In this document: piece by piece, positions 1-9,546 of the stretch
Layout of the letters: each line of letters opens with the position of its first letter
Position numbering within the stretch: the stretch's first letter is position 1
Assembly: GCF_020172085.1 (NCBI RefSeq)
Contig: NZ_JAIVAT010000003.1
Span: forward strand, 1,674,001-1,738,000
Length of the DNA stretch: 64,000 bases
From: Rossellomorea aquimaris
GTDB taxonomy: Bacteria; Bacillota; Bacilli; Bacillales; Bacillaceae_B
Direction: 5' to 3'
The notes under the pieces: model-generated
Seen by the model: the letters and a program-made list of their open reading frames with translations, nothing else
The model's database searches: none
Told to the model about the DNA's origin: nothing
Made by a program: the position numbers and the translations under genes

Positions 1-609
<609 letters not shown>

Positions 610-638
610 TACTAAATAATGTTCAACTTAAGCTGATC

Positions 639-1520
639 TTATTTGTTTACTTGATTCATTACTTCTTCAGCGAAGTTTTCTTGACGCTTCTCAAGACCTT
701 CCCCTACTTCGTAACGAGTGAAATCAGTTAAAGTCGCTTTATTTGCTTCAAGGTATTGACGTACCTTTTGATCTGGATTCTTAACGAATGTTTGATCCAG
801 GATGCAGATGTCCTCGAAGTATTTTCCAAGACGGCCTTCTACCATTTTTTCAACGATATTTTCAGGCTTGCCTTCGTTTAACGCTTGTTGCTTAAGCACT
901 TCACGCTCACGTTCTACTTCTTCAGCAGAAACCTGGTCGCGAGAAACATACTTAGGATTTAATGCTGCAGCGTGCATCGCAACATCTTTCGCTACACTTG
1001 CATCAGTAGTGCCTTCTACCACTGTAAGAACAGCGATACGGCCACCCATGTGCAGGTATTCACCGAATGCAGCGTTATCGCCTTTAGTACGGATTTCAAA
1101 ACGACGTAATGTGATTTTTTCTCCGATTTTTGCGATTGCAGCGTTGATGAATTCAGATACAGTTGAACCATTTGCCATTTTTTGCTCAAGTGCTTCTTCA
1201 ACAGAAGCAGGTTTGTTTGCAAGAAGATGATCAGATAGTTCTTTTACAAGATTTTGGAAGTTTTCGTTTTTCGCAACGAAATCTGTTTCTGCATTCACTT
1301 CAAGGATGATGGCAGTGTTGCCTTCGCTCGCAATGTAAGTAGTACCTTCAGCTGCGATACGGTCCGCTTTCTTAGCTGCTTTTGCAATCCCTTTTTCACG
1401 TAGGAAATCAATTGCTTTGTCCATGTCTCCATCAGTTTCTGTTAACGCTTTTTTACAATCCATCATTCCAGCGCCAGTTTTTTCACGAAGTTCTTTAACC
1501 ATTTGTGCAGTAATTGCCAT
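639..1520 (-). CDS. tsf: Translation elongation factor Ts
   Basis: Guanine nucleotide exchange factor that regenerates EF-Tu-GTP. The protein is 293 residues, the normal Bacillus length. It opens with a UBA-like helical region ([18 protein letters not shown]) and carries the conserved TDFVA motif at residues 79-83 that contacts EF-Tu. The ATG at 1520 is chosen because AAGGAGG lies about 10 bases upstream; a longer reading frame to 1565 has no family similarity in its extra 15 residues. It is flanked by terminators on both sides, so it can be expressed separately from rpsB and pyrH. Confidence 0.97.
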   Translation of the reverse strand: MAITAQMVKELREKTGAGMMDCKKALTETDGDMDKAIDFLREKGIAKAAKKADRIAAEGTTYIASEGNTAIILEVNAETDFVAKNENFQNLVKELSDHLLANKPASVEEALEQKMANGSTVSEFINAAIAKIGEKITLRRFEIRTKGDNAAFGEYLHMGGRIAVLTVVEGTTDASVAKDVAMHAAALNPKYVSRDQVSAEEVEREREVLKQQALNEGKPENIVEKMVEGRLGKYFEDICILDQTFVKNPDQKVRQYLEANKATLTDFTRYEVGEGLEKRQENFAEEVMNQVNK

Positions 1521-1583
1521 AGTGGGTTTCCTCCTTAGTTTAACTATGTAGACATCAGTGACCAATTGGTATGAGTCATTAAA

Positions 1584-1613
1584 TCTGCTGACTCTGTATC
1601 AGAGGGAAGCAGA
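1584..1613 (-). other. Two-tier hairpin in the tsf leader
   Basis: Outer arms 1584-1589 and 1608-1613 and inner arms 1592-1596 and 1600-1604 pair perfectly, forming a stacked hairpin just downstream of the rpsB terminator and about 65 bases before tsf. No T-run follows, so it is not a terminator. It could be an RNA processing or stability element, or a regulatory leader; function unknown. Confidence 0.4.
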
Positions 1614-1623
1614 TGTGAAAATT

Positions 1624-1665
1624 CTTTAAAAAAAGGTGATAAGGGTAAGTCCTCTTATCACCTTT
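1624..1665 (-). terminator. Rho-independent terminator after rpsB
   Basis: A 12-bp perfect stem (1632-1643 with 1654-1665) with a 10-base loop is followed on the minus strand by a T-rich run. It begins within ten bases of the rpsB stop codon. This is a strong intrinsic terminator; tsf expression would need readthrough or a promoter I could not identify. Confidence 0.85.
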
Positions 1666-1671
1666 CATTCA

Positions 1672-2379
1672 TTACTCAGCTGCTACAGCTGCTTCTTCAC
1701 CTTGCTTAGCTTCTAGAATAGCGTCAGCCATTTTACCAGTAAGAAGCTTAACCGCACGGATTGCATCATCATTCGCAGGAATGACAACATCAATTTCATC
1801 CGGATCACAGTTTGTATCAACGATACCCACGATTGGGATATGAAGTTTACGAGCTTCTGCCACTGCGATACGCTCTTTACGAGGATCGATGATGAATAAT
1901 GCATCAGGTAGCGTGTTCATATCTTTGATTCCGCCTAGGAATTTAACTAAGCGCTCATGTTCTTTTTTAAGTTGTACTACTTCTTTCTTAGGAAGTACTT
2001 CAAACGTACCGTCTTCTTCCATTTTTTCAATTTCTTTAAGACGTGAAATACGCTTTTGGATTGTTTCGAAGTTTGTAAGCGTTCCACCTAACCAACGTTG
2101 GTTGATGTAGTACATACCTGCACGTTCTGCTTCTTCTTTAACAGATTCTTGTGCTTGCTTCTTTGTTCCAACGAAAAGAACTTTACCGCCGTTACCAGCT
2201 AATTCTTTCACGAAGTTATAAGCTTCTTCAACCTTTTTAACTGTTTTTTGAAGGTCGATGATGTAGATGCCGTTACGCTCAGTGAAGATGTATCTCTTCA
2301 TCTTTGGATTCCAACGGCGAGTTTGGTGTCCGAAATGTACACCAGCTTCTAGCAATTGTTTCATAGAAATTACTGACAT
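1672..2379 (-). CDS. rpsB: 30S ribosomal protein S2
   Basis: Structural protein of the small ribosomal subunit, 235 residues. The start [19 protein letters not shown] and the internal [10 protein letters not shown] and [11 protein letters not shown] segments are hallmarks of S2. The ATG at 2379 has a TTTAGGAGG sequence upstream. It has its own sigma-A promoter in the 159-base gap after swrB and its own terminator, so it is a separate unit from the fla/che operon. Confidence 0.98.
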   Translation of the reverse strand: MSVISMKQLLEAGVHFGHQTRRWNPKMKRYIFTERNGIYIIDLQKTVKKVEEAYNFVKELAGNGGKVLFVGTKKQAQESVKEEAERAGMYYINQRWLGGTLTNFETIQKRISRLKEIEKMEEDGTFEVLPKKEVVQLKKEHERLVKFLGGIKDMNTLPDALFIIDPRKERIAVAEARKLHIPIVGIVDTNCDPDEIDVVIPANDDAIRAVKLLTGKMADAILEAKQGEEAAVAAE

Positions 2380-2502
2380 GTGTGTTTCCTCCTAAATGGT
2401 TTTGTTTTTCTCCTCCGTCTCCGTCATCTGGAAAGTAGAAACTATTCTAAAGAATAGCACCATCTACCCCAATCGAGAAACGTGTGTAATCACACCATGA
2501 AT

Positions 2503-2531
2503 ACTATAGCACACCTGTTCACGCCAATCAA
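2503..2531 (-). promoter_or_regulatory. Sigma-A promoter of rpsB
   Basis: TTGATT (2526-2531) and TATAGT (2503-2508) are separated by exactly 17 bases, with an extended -10 TGC just before TATAGT. Transcription should start near 2496, giving a leader of about 115 bases. A small dyad, GTGTG-N4-CACAC at 2482-2495, sits at the predicted start. Confidence 0.75.
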
Positions 2532-2538
2532 GGACTTC

Positions 2539-3066
2539 CTACATAATTTGACGAAATTTCAACAGAAGCTCGATTTCTGTCTGACCTTTTCCAACAGCCT
2601 TTGCTATTTCCTCTAGTGACATTCCCTTTTTCTTCATTGTAATGACCTTTTGAATAAGCGGGTCCTGTCCCGGTATCTCATGTATCTCATGCATCTCGGC
2701 CGTTTGGTCGATTGGTTTCGTTTCAGTTTGTTTAGACTGAAGATAAGCCTTCGAAGCACGTTTATAACCAGCCCCAGTCCACTTCGTATGATTAAGGTCA
2801 GGAGAAGTGGATTCTTGATTATTCTCTTCAGGATGAATTCCTCTTCCGCTATTGCGTACTTCGTTCCTAAAGCTTTGAATGAATTCATCATTTTCTTCCT
2901 TCATTTCAACCATATAGGACGATATAATATCTTCTATTTCAGCGATCGTTCTCTTCTGATCTTTTTCCACGTTATGATAGCGATTTTGTCTTGAATATAA
3001 TAGGACGATTGAAAGCAGTGAAACGATATTGAGGAGAAAGGATAAAAAAAGTAGAAACGTAACCAT
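2539..3066 (-). CDS. swrB: Swarming motility protein SwrB (YlxL)
   Basis: Last gene of the fla/che operon. In B. subtilis SwrB promotes flagellar basal body assembly and swarming. The 175-residue protein has one N-terminal membrane segment (about residues 2-24), a charged stalk, and a C-terminal helix-turn-helix-like segment (SLEEIAKAVGKGQTEIELLL). This is the layout of B. subtilis SwrB, which is similar in length. The ATG at 3066 is preceded by AAGGTGA. Assignment rests on position after sigD plus this topology, since the family is poorly conserved. Confidence 0.85.
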   Translation of the reverse strand: MVTFLLFLSFLLNIVSLLSIVLLYSRQNRYHNVEKDQKRTIAEIEDIISSYMVEMKEENDEFIQSFRNEVRNSGRGIHPEENNQESTSPDLNHTKWTGAGYKRASKAYLQSKQTETKPIDQTAEMHEIHEIPGQDPLIQKVITMKKKGMSLEEIAKAVGKGQTEIELLLKFRQIM

Positions 3067-3095
3067 ATCATCACCTTGCTTTTTTTGAATTTATA

Positions 3096-3854
3096 TTACG
3101 AACCTAGGAGATTTCGTAATTTGAATATTGATTTTGAATGAATTTGCGAAATTCTGGATGTTGATAATTTCATGACTTCTCCAATCTCAGTCAGAGTAAG
3201 TTCTTCCTTATAGAATAAGCTTAACACAAGCTGTTCTTTCTCAGAAAGGGTCTGGATTGTTTGCTCTAATTCGTTCAGTTTTTCACCTTTCAACACTTCT
3301 TCTTCAGGAGAAATCGTTTTGTGATCTTTAATCGAGTAGTTTTGAGATTCGTGATCGTCATCAGTTAATTGTTCATCCATGGAAAGGACATTGGCAAAGA
3401 AATGCTCATTTGTGGTTCGGTAGACTTCATCCGGTGTCATTTCTAAGGAAGCAGCTACTTCTTCGGCGGTCACGTGGCGTAAAAGCGTTTGTTCCAGTTC
3501 CACAGTCTTCGCTTCGATTTTCTTGGCCCGGTCCCTTGTTGAACGAGGAAGCCAATCCTCTTTTCTAAGCCCGTCAAGAATCGCCCCTCTGACCCTGAAC
3601 GAAGCATATGTATCAAACTTTAAATCTCTAGTAGGGTCAAACTTCTGAAGAGCATCCAGTAATCCCATCAACCCAAGACTCTTTATATCTTCTCTCGAGA
3701 CGTTCCTTGGCAGCCCAACGGAAATTCGCTGAACATGATATGAGACCAGGGGCATGTACTTCCTCACTAACATGTCCCCGGATTCGGTATCACGACTGTT
3801 AATCCATTTCTCCCAATATTTTTGTTCATCTGTTCGAGTGGGTTGTTGAGACAT
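3096..3854 (-). CDS. sigD: RNA polymerase sigma-D (FliA/WhiG-type, sigma-28)
   Basis: Alternative sigma factor that directs late flagellar, chemotaxis and autolysin genes. The protein is 252 residues. Region 2 is seen at about residues 25-100 (GLMGLLDALQKFDP, FDTYASFRVRGAILDGLR), region 3 in the middle, and the region 4 helix-turn-helix near the C-terminus (LTLTEIGEVMKLSTSRISQIH). The ATG at 3854 has AAGGAGG. Its place near the far end of a 27.5-kb operon makes its level sensitive to transcript length, which in B. subtilis underlies motile/chained cell heterogeneity. No anti-sigma FlgM gene is in the window. Confidence 0.97.
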   Translation of the reverse strand: MSQQPTRTDEQKYWEKWINSRDTESGDMLVRKYMPLVSYHVQRISVGLPRNVSREDIKSLGLMGLLDALQKFDPTRDLKFDTYASFRVRGAILDGLRKEDWLPRSTRDRAKKIEAKTVELEQTLLRHVTAEEVAASLEMTPDEVYRTTNEHFFANVLSMDEQLTDDDHESQNYSIKDHKTISPEEEVLKGEKLNELEQTIQTLSEKEQLVLSLFYKEELTLTEIGEVMKLSTSRISQIHSKSIFKLRNLLGS

Positions 3855-3932
3855 AAGAATCCTCCTTGCTAACTATTTTCTTACAGTGAAACATATGACT
3901 TCCCTATTGTTTGACTAAAAGGTCGCATTTCT

Positions 3933-4430
3933 TCATAATTCCTTTGTCCCTTCATTCACCGTCCGGACCTGAAGGATCCCCGTGGAGGTGAAGAATTCGA
4001 TGGTTCTCCCTTTGTTCCCTCCTAAGTCCTGTGCTATTATCGGGACGTTATGCTTTGAGAGAGCTTCTTTAACAGCTTCTGCATTTCTAGGGCCGATCCT
4101 CATTACGTCACTCTTGGATTGAAATTGAAACATCTGTGCACCGCCTGCCATTTTACACTGTAGTCTATTCATGTTCGCTCCCCTGTTCCTTAACTTTCGA
4201 ATGAGCTCCTCAACTCCAGTATCGGCATACTTAGCAAGATTCGGTTTCTGTTCTTTCCCCAAAGAGGAATCGGGAAGCATGACATGAACCATGCCGGCAA
4301 GGCCGATGCGCTCATCATACAAGACGACTCCGATGCATGAACCCAGCCCAGATGTACGGATCGAACTTCCGCTTTCAGCAATATCCATATCTGCAATTCC
4401 TACTTTTACTACGGTGCTGCTAATCATCAT
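3933..4430 (-). CDS. cheD: Chemoreceptor glutamine deamidase CheD
   Basis: Deamidates glutamines on methyl-accepting chemotaxis proteins and binds CheC, stimulating its CheY-P phosphatase activity. The 165-residue protein has the CheD catalytic set: Thr26 and Cys32 in TSGLGSCIG and His49 in GMVHVML. The gene overlaps the cheC stop by four bases (4427-4430). Two ATG codons in tandem (4430 and 4427) make the start ambiguous by one residue. Translation is probably coupled to cheC, fitting their physical partnership. Confidence 0.96.
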   Translation of the reverse strand: MMISSTVVKVGIADMDIAESGSSIRTSGLGSCIGVVLYDERIGLAGMVHVMLPDSSLGKEQKPNLAKYADTGVEELIRKLRNRGANMNRLQCKMAGGAQMFQFQSKSDVMRIGPRNAEAVKEALSKHNVPIIAQDLGGNKGRTIEFFTSTGILQVRTVNEGTKEL

Positions 4431-5062
4431 AGCTTTAATCCCAAAGATTGGAATATGGTGTCAAATGAATCAGGATCAGGAAGCAGGAAAAAATGTCCCT
4501 TCACACTTTCAGACTCGTCAACTTCCTCCTCTTTCAGGGCCGTATCTATAACAATTGCATAATCGCTCACCTGGGATATTTCCAATAGTCCAAAACCGAT
4601 GACAGCACCTACCATATCCACAGACAACGCAGGTACAGATGGAAATAGCTTCAGGTTTGTAAAATCAGACAACGAGGATAAATATGAGCCCGAAAGGATA
4701 TTACCGAGTTCGTGCATGGCGGATAACCCTAATTCTGAATATGGAGGATCACTAAAGGAAAAAGAACGATCGTGTATCATTGTTCTGATATACATAGAAG
4801 CCTGTTCAAGAGGCAACAAAAAAAACATACTACCCGGTGCTTCGCCCTCAATTCTTAAAAATACGCTTACGACTACATTGTCAGGTCCTCCAGCCATTTC
4901 CATCATTTCATCAAATGATACGACTTTAACGCTGGGTACTTTCATATCAATTTTTTTATCAAGAAGGGTGGAAAGGGCCGTCGCTGCATGACCAGCCCCA
5001 ATATTTCCAATTTCCTTCAATACATCCAAGTGCATCGACGTTATTTTTTTTTCATACCCCAA
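4427..5062 (-). CDS. cheC: CheY-P phosphatase CheC
   Basis: Dephosphorylates CheY-P and pairs with CheD in adaptation. The 211-residue protein has both CheC active-site helices: DVLKEIGNIGAG near residue 13 and SAMHELGNILSG near residue 113, each with the conserved Glu and Asn. The start is TTG at 5062: AGGAGG lies directly upstream at proper spacing, whereas the first in-frame ATG (codon 10) has no ribosome binding site. It follows cheW by 14 bases and overlaps cheD. Confidence 0.95.
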   Translation of the reverse strand: MGYEKKITSMHLDVLKEIGNIGAGHAATALSTLLDKKIDMKVPSVKVVSFDEMMEMAGGPDNVVVSVFLRIEGEAPGSMFFLLPLEQASMYIRTMIHDRSFSFSDPPYSELGLSAMHELGNILSGSYLSSLSDFTNLKLFPSVPALSVDMVGAVIGFGLLEISQVSDYAIVIDTALKEEEVDESESVKGHFFLLPDPDSFDTIFQSLGLKL

Positions 5063-5076
5063 TGTGATCCCTCCTC

Positions 5077-5523
5077 TTAGATGGATAGAAGTATTTTATC
5101 TAAATGGAGAAGGGTCAGGAGTCTCTTATCTTGTTTAACAACCCCACCGATGTACTCAGCCTCCACTACTCCAACGACTTCTGGAGATGGTTCAATCGAG
5201 TCTGTTGAAACATCCAGTACATCATTGGCAGCATCCACGATCAAACCAACTTCTTTATCTTCTAAACCTACTATAATCACACGAGTACTCTCAGTCGGCT
5301 CTCCGAATGGCAAATCAAACCTGCACCTTAAATCAATAATGGGTGTAACCACTCCGCGTAAATTGATGACACCTTTTACATAGGAGGCGGTCCTCGGAAC
5401 TCTTGTAATATGTTCGAGTTTTTCGATGGATCGTACTTGATTCACAGGAATGGCATATTCCTTATCAACTAATTGAAAAACGATAAGCTTTAAATCTTCC
5501 ACTATATCTGTCACTTCACTCAT
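5077..5523 (-). CDS. cheW: Chemotaxis coupling protein CheW
   Basis: Adaptor that links receptors to the CheA kinase in the chemosensory array. The 148-residue protein is a single CheW domain (about residues 10-145). It shows the typical LIVFQLVDKEYAIPV opening and GVINLRGVVTPIIDLR core, where the NLRG segment contacts receptors. The ATG at 5523 has AGGAGG upstream and starts 12 bases after the cheA stop. Confidence 0.97.
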   Translation of the reverse strand: MSEVTDIVEDLKLIVFQLVDKEYAIPVNQVRSIEKLEHITRVPRTASYVKGVINLRGVVTPIIDLRCRFDLPFGEPTESTRVIIVGLEDKEVGLIVDAANDVLDVSTDSIEPSPEVVGVVEAEYIGGVVKQDKRLLTLLHLDKILLSI

Positions 5524-5535
5524 TACCCTTACCTC

Positions 5536-7581
5536 CTACTTAATTAACGCATTGCAATCGACAATTAGTGCTACTTGCCCATCCCCGAGAATGGTAGCTC
5601 CGGAAATCGCAAAGACATCATTTAAATAATTTCCTAATGATTTCAATACAACTTCCTGCTGACCTATAAAGGAATCGACGACCAGACCAGCCATTTTTTC
5701 TCCTTTACGAACAATGACCACAGAATATAATTCTTCTTCATTTGAATGTTTAGGTACTTCGAATACATCCTCAAGGAACAGTAACGGAACCACTTTTCCT
5801 CTGAAATCAATTACCTTTTGATTATGCGCATTCATGATTTCTTCCTTTTTCACAATAGCTGTCTCAATAATAGAAGAGAGTGGGATGGCGTACTTTTCTT
5901 CTTCGATTTCAACAAGCATGACGGAAATAATCGATAAAGTAAGAGGTAATTGAATGGAGAACAATGATCCCTGGCCAACAGTGGAATCGATTGTAATCGA
6001 ACCTCCAAGCGACTCGATCGTTGCTTTCACAACATCCAATCCCACACCTCTACCGGAAATATCGGAAATTTGTTCAGCTGTAGAAAAACCTGATGCCAAA
6101 ATGAGCTCATAAATTTGTCTATCTGATAATGTTTTGGCTGTTTCTTCCGAGACAATTCCTTTTTGGATTGCTTTTTCGAGAACACGCTCTTTATTGATGC
6201 CGGCTCCATCATCTTCAAGTTCGATAAAGACGTGATTTCCACTATGATACGCTTTCAACTTCACCGTACCTTGTTCTGGTTTTCCATTTTTCATTCGGAT
6301 TTCAGGCATCTCAATGCCATGATCCAGTGCATTACGGATGAGATGGACGAGAGGGTCCCCGATTTCATCAATCACTGTACGGTCAAGTTCCGTTTCAGCA
6401 CCGATGATTTCCAATTCGATTTTTTTATTCAAATCTCTTGCCAGCTGTCTGACCATTCGTGGAAAACGATTAAATACGGTCTCTACAGGGACCATACGCA
6501 TATTGAGGATGATATTTTGTAAATCTCCTGAAATTCTCGTCATTCTTTCAACTGTTTCATTTAACTCAGGATTATTCAAATCCTTTGAGATTTGTTCTAA
6601 CCTTCCTCTATCAATGACGAGCTCCTCAAAAAGATTCATAAGGACATCCAGTCGTTCTATGTTTACGCGTATCGTTTTACTAGAAGGATTCGATTGTTTG
6701 GAAACGTTTCCTGAGGACTTAGAAGCTGGCACCTCTTTTTGCCCATTGTCTACAATTTCTCCCTTTACCGGCTCGATAGCTGAATCCTCCGGTTGATTCT
6801 GATTCTGGAGGCCGTCCGCAGTGAGTTCCATAACAGAGACGTCGTCCACTTCAGATACTTTACGTACATGATTCTCTAAATCTTCAGCCTTTTCTTTTGA
6901 TACGACTGCAATGACGAATGAATGGTCGAATTGCTCTTCTTCAAGCTGATCTACCGTAGGAAGGGATTTGATGACTTCACCCATCTTTCCAAGGACTTCA
7001 AAAACCATATATACACGGGCGGCTTTAAGCAGACAGTCTTCCCGCAGGGTAACTGAAATTTCAAAGCAGCGGAATCCCTGCTCAAAGGATTGTTGAATAA
7101 CCGTTTGTTCATAGGCTTCATACTGCATGGATTGGATTTGCAATTCAGGAGTAGCGATAGCTGCAGCGATCTCTTTCACTGCTTGAGTATCCTGGATATG
7201 TTCCCCTCGTTCGATTGCCTGAAGCATTTCCACTACTTCCGTTACATCTCTCTTACCATCTCCCCCATCCGCTATGGAAAATACCATCGCTTCAAGGTCA
7301 TCAACAGATTTAAACACAACGTCCAATATTTCAGGAGTTACCTTTATTTGTTCGTTACGTATGGCATCCAGAACATTCTCCATTTTATGGGTGAGATTAG
7401 CTAAATCCTCGAACCCCATCGTGGCAGACATACCCTTTAATGTATGAGCTGACCGAAAAATTTCATTGACAATCGCAAGGTCTTGGGGATTTTTCTCTAA
7501 TTCAAGTAGTTGTTCATTACAGGTTTGCAGATTTTCTTTACTCTCTTCAATGAAAACTTCTAAATATTGACTCAATTCCAT
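5536..7581 (-). CDS. cheA: Chemotaxis histidine kinase CheA
   Basis: Receptor-controlled kinase that phosphorylates CheY and CheB. The 681 residues show the usual five modules. The HPt domain (1-105) has His46 in SAHTLKGMSA as phosphorylation site. A CheY/CheB-binding P2 region lies near 165-255. The dimerisation helices are near 300-365. The ATPase domain (365-545) has an N box HLIRNALDHG, DDGAGI and GRGVGLDVV. A CheW-like regulatory domain fills 550-681. The length fits B. subtilis CheA. The ATG at 7581 is preceded by AGAGAGGTG. Confidence 0.98.
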   Translation of the reverse strand: MELSQYLEVFIEESKENLQTCNEQLLELEKNPQDLAIVNEIFRSAHTLKGMSATMGFEDLANLTHKMENVLDAIRNEQIKVTPEILDVVFKSVDDLEAMVFSIADGGDGKRDVTEVVEMLQAIERGEHIQDTQAVKEIAAAIATPELQIQSMQYEAYEQTVIQQSFEQGFRCFEISVTLREDCLLKAARVYMVFEVLGKMGEVIKSLPTVDQLEEEQFDHSFVIAVVSKEKAEDLENHVRKVSEVDDVSVMELTADGLQNQNQPEDSAIEPVKGEIVDNGQKEVPASKSSGNVSKQSNPSSKTIRVNIERLDVLMNLFEELVIDRGRLEQISKDLNNPELNETVERMTRISGDLQNIILNMRMVPVETVFNRFPRMVRQLARDLNKKIELEIIGAETELDRTVIDEIGDPLVHLIRNALDHGIEMPEIRMKNGKPEQGTVKLKAYHSGNHVFIELEDDGAGINKERVLEKAIQKGIVSEETAKTLSDRQIYELILASGFSTAEQISDISGRGVGLDVVKATIESLGGSITIDSTVGQGSLFSIQLPLTLSIISVMLVEIEEEKYAIPLSSIIETAIVKKEEIMNAHNQKVIDFRGKVVPLLFLEDVFEVPKHSNEEELYSVVIVRKGEKMAGLVVDSFIGQQEVVLKSLGNYLNDVFAISGATILGDGQVALIVDCNALIK

Positions 7582-7596
7582 ATACTACACACCTCT

Positions 7597-8676
7597 CTAC
7601 ACCATGTACGTCATTATTGATCCGGGGATATTCCCGATATGTTCAACCTTATCAACTAACTTTGTTGCGATAGCCGATTTCGGCATCCCAAACACAATAC
7701 AAGTCTCTTCTGATTCTGCAATAGCCTTCACTTCTCCGCTTTCTTTAAGTCTGATCAATCCGTCCGAACCATCAGAACCCATGCCCGTCATAATGACGGC
7801 TATTTTGCTGTAAGTACGGATTATGCTTGCAGACTCGAACAAAATATCCACTGAAGGTCTATGGCCATTTCTAGGTGCTTCATCTTTTGATAGCTGAATG
7901 GATAATTGGCGGCCATGATCCTTCACTCTAGTATGAAAACCACCTGGTGCAATATAGGCTGTCCCGTTTCGAAGGACTTCGCCATCCTCAGCTTCCTTCA
8001 CGTGTATGGCAGATTGACCATTTAAACGATCGGCAAGTGATTTCGTAAACCCAGGCGGCATATGCTGGACCACAATGATGGGTGCTTCCAAATGACGTGG
8101 TAACGCAGTCAACACGTTTTGCAAGGCGCGGGGGCCACCCGTCGATGTTCCAATCAGTATCATTTTTGGAGAATTTGAAAGCAAGGGACGATCAGAAGGT
8201 AAAGCTTCTGATCCTTCACAAATACCCTTTAATGATATACTTGCTGAATTCTTTTGGTACAGATCTGTCATTTTCGTCACATTCACTTTACTTGCTGCCA
8301 CTACTTTTTCTACCATTTCATCTTGAATCTTATGGAGATCCAGTGAAATGGTCCCAGAAGGTTTCGCGATGAAATCAACAGCCCCAAGCTCCATGGCTTT
8401 GACAGTCTCCTCTGCCCCCTCTTTCGTTGTTGAAGAAAGCATGACAACAGGAACTGGACACTCCTCCATGATGTGCCTTAAAGCTTCAATTCCATTCATT
8501 TTCGGCATCTCTACATCAAGAGTTACGACATCGGGCCGAAGTTTTTTTATCTTCATGATCGCGTCTTCGCCATTCCTTGCAATTCCAACCACTTCAAGCG
8601 CATTGGAGGCTGATAAAAAATCTGATATTAGCTTTCTCATAAATGCTGAATCATCAACAACTAAAACCTTTTTCAT
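7597..8676 (-). CDS. cheB: Chemotaxis response regulator / protein-glutamate methylesterase CheB
   Basis: Removes methyl groups from chemoreceptors when phosphorylated by CheA. The 359-residue protein has a receiver domain (1-120) with Asp54 in VVTLDVEMPKMNG as phospho-acceptor. After a linker comes a methylesterase domain (about 165-355) with the catalytic Ser in IGTSTGGPRAL, His in VVQHMPPGFT and Asp in MTGMGSDG. The ATG at 8676 lies nine bases after the flhG stop. A GGGAGG spans the end of flhG at rather long spacing (12 bases). Confidence 0.97.
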   Translation of the reverse strand: MKKVLVVDDSAFMRKLISDFLSASNALEVVGIARNGEDAIMKIKKLRPDVVTLDVEMPKMNGIEALRHIMEECPVPVVMLSSTTKEGAEETVKAMELGAVDFIAKPSGTISLDLHKIQDEMVEKVVAASKVNVTKMTDLYQKNSASISLKGICEGSEALPSDRPLLSNSPKMILIGTSTGGPRALQNVLTALPRHLEAPIIVVQHMPPGFTKSLADRLNGQSAIHVKEAEDGEVLRNGTAYIAPGGFHTRVKDHGRQLSIQLSKDEAPRNGHRPSVDILFESASIIRTYSKIAVIMTGMGSDGSDGLIRLKESGEVKAIAESEETCIVFGMPKSAIATKLVDKVEHIGNIPGSIMTYMV

Positions 8677-8685
8677 TCAGGACTT

Positions 8686-9546
8686 TTACCTCCCAAAAAA
8701 TAAATTTCGTATTCTATTGACAAACCCTGACCCTTTACTTTCCGGGTTTTCTGCCGCCCCCGTGAGATTATGAACCATTGCTCGAAGACTCAACGCCATG
8801 TCTGATGCTGGATAACCGACGACGATTGGCATTTGGTTTATGACTGCCTTTCTGACTGTTGAATCCTCGGGAAGTACTCCCAATGATACAATTTCCTTTT
8901 GCAGAAATTTTCTCACGGTTTCTTGTAATCTAGTGATCGTTTCAAGTCCTTCTTTCCTGAATTCAGCACGATTGCATAAGAGGTAAAAGGGTTTCCCCTC
9001 ATCCCTCAGGTAAATATACTTCATCATGGAGTAAGCATCGGTGATGGATGTCGGCTCAGGAGTTGTGACGACGATCATTTCATCCATGGCTAGGAGAAAT
9101 TCCAGTGTTTCCTTTGTTGCACCTGCACCCATATCAAAAAGGATATAGTCATAATGATGAATGGCATATTCCATTACTTCAAAAAAACGTTCCATTTGCT
9201 TCTCTTTCCACTCAACTATATCTTTTAGGCCATTCCCCCCACTTATGTAAGAAATACCATGAACATTTTCACATATAATCTTATTGATTTCTAGTTCTTT
9301 TTCCTCAATGTAGTCCATGATAGAGTATGAATGATGACTCCCGAGTAGGATATGAATATTCCCCATCCCTATATCCATGTCAAATAATAGGACCTTCTTA
9401 TTCTCTTTACCGATCAAAATAGAGAGGTTCGTCGAGATATTCGATTTTCCAACCCCTCCTTTCCCGCTTACAATCGCAATGGTTTTTGCAGGTTTGGAGT
9501 CTGTCAGGAGCATTTTCCTCCTTAGGCTATATGCTTGATCTTTCAT
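8686..9546 (-). CDS. flhG: MinD-like ATPase FlhG (YlxH), flagellar number/placement
   Basis: P-loop ATPase that regulates FlhF and so flagellar number and pattern. The 286 residues carry the deviant Walker A SGKGGVGKS near residue 28, a switch region LLFDMDIGMGN, and the ILFDMGAGA motif. Residues 3-9 form a DQAYSLR sequence that fits the DQAxxLR activator motif by which FlhG stimulates the FlhF GTPase. The ATG at 9546 lies inside the end of flhF (20-base overlap), so the two partners are translationally linked. Confidence 0.95.
   Translation of the reverse strand: MKDQAYSLRRKMLLTDSKPAKTIAIVSGKGGVGKSNISTNLSILIGKENKKVLLFDMDIGMGNIHILLGSHHSYSIMDYIEEKELEINKIICENVHGISYISGGNGLKDIVEWKEKQMERFFEVMEYAIHHYDYILFDMGAGATKETLEFLLAMDEMIVVTTPEPTSITDAYSMMKYIYLRDEGKPFYLLCNRAEFRKEGLETITRLQETVRKFLQKEIVSLGVLPEDSTVRKAVINQMPIVVGYPASDMALSLRAMVHNLTGAAENPESKGSGFVNRIRNLFFGR

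Noticed and set aside
802..1230. Long plus-strand reading frames opposite tsf, fliI, recG and other genes
   Set aside because: They are antisense shadows with Ser/Arg-rich low-complexity composition, no ribosome binding sites and no family features.
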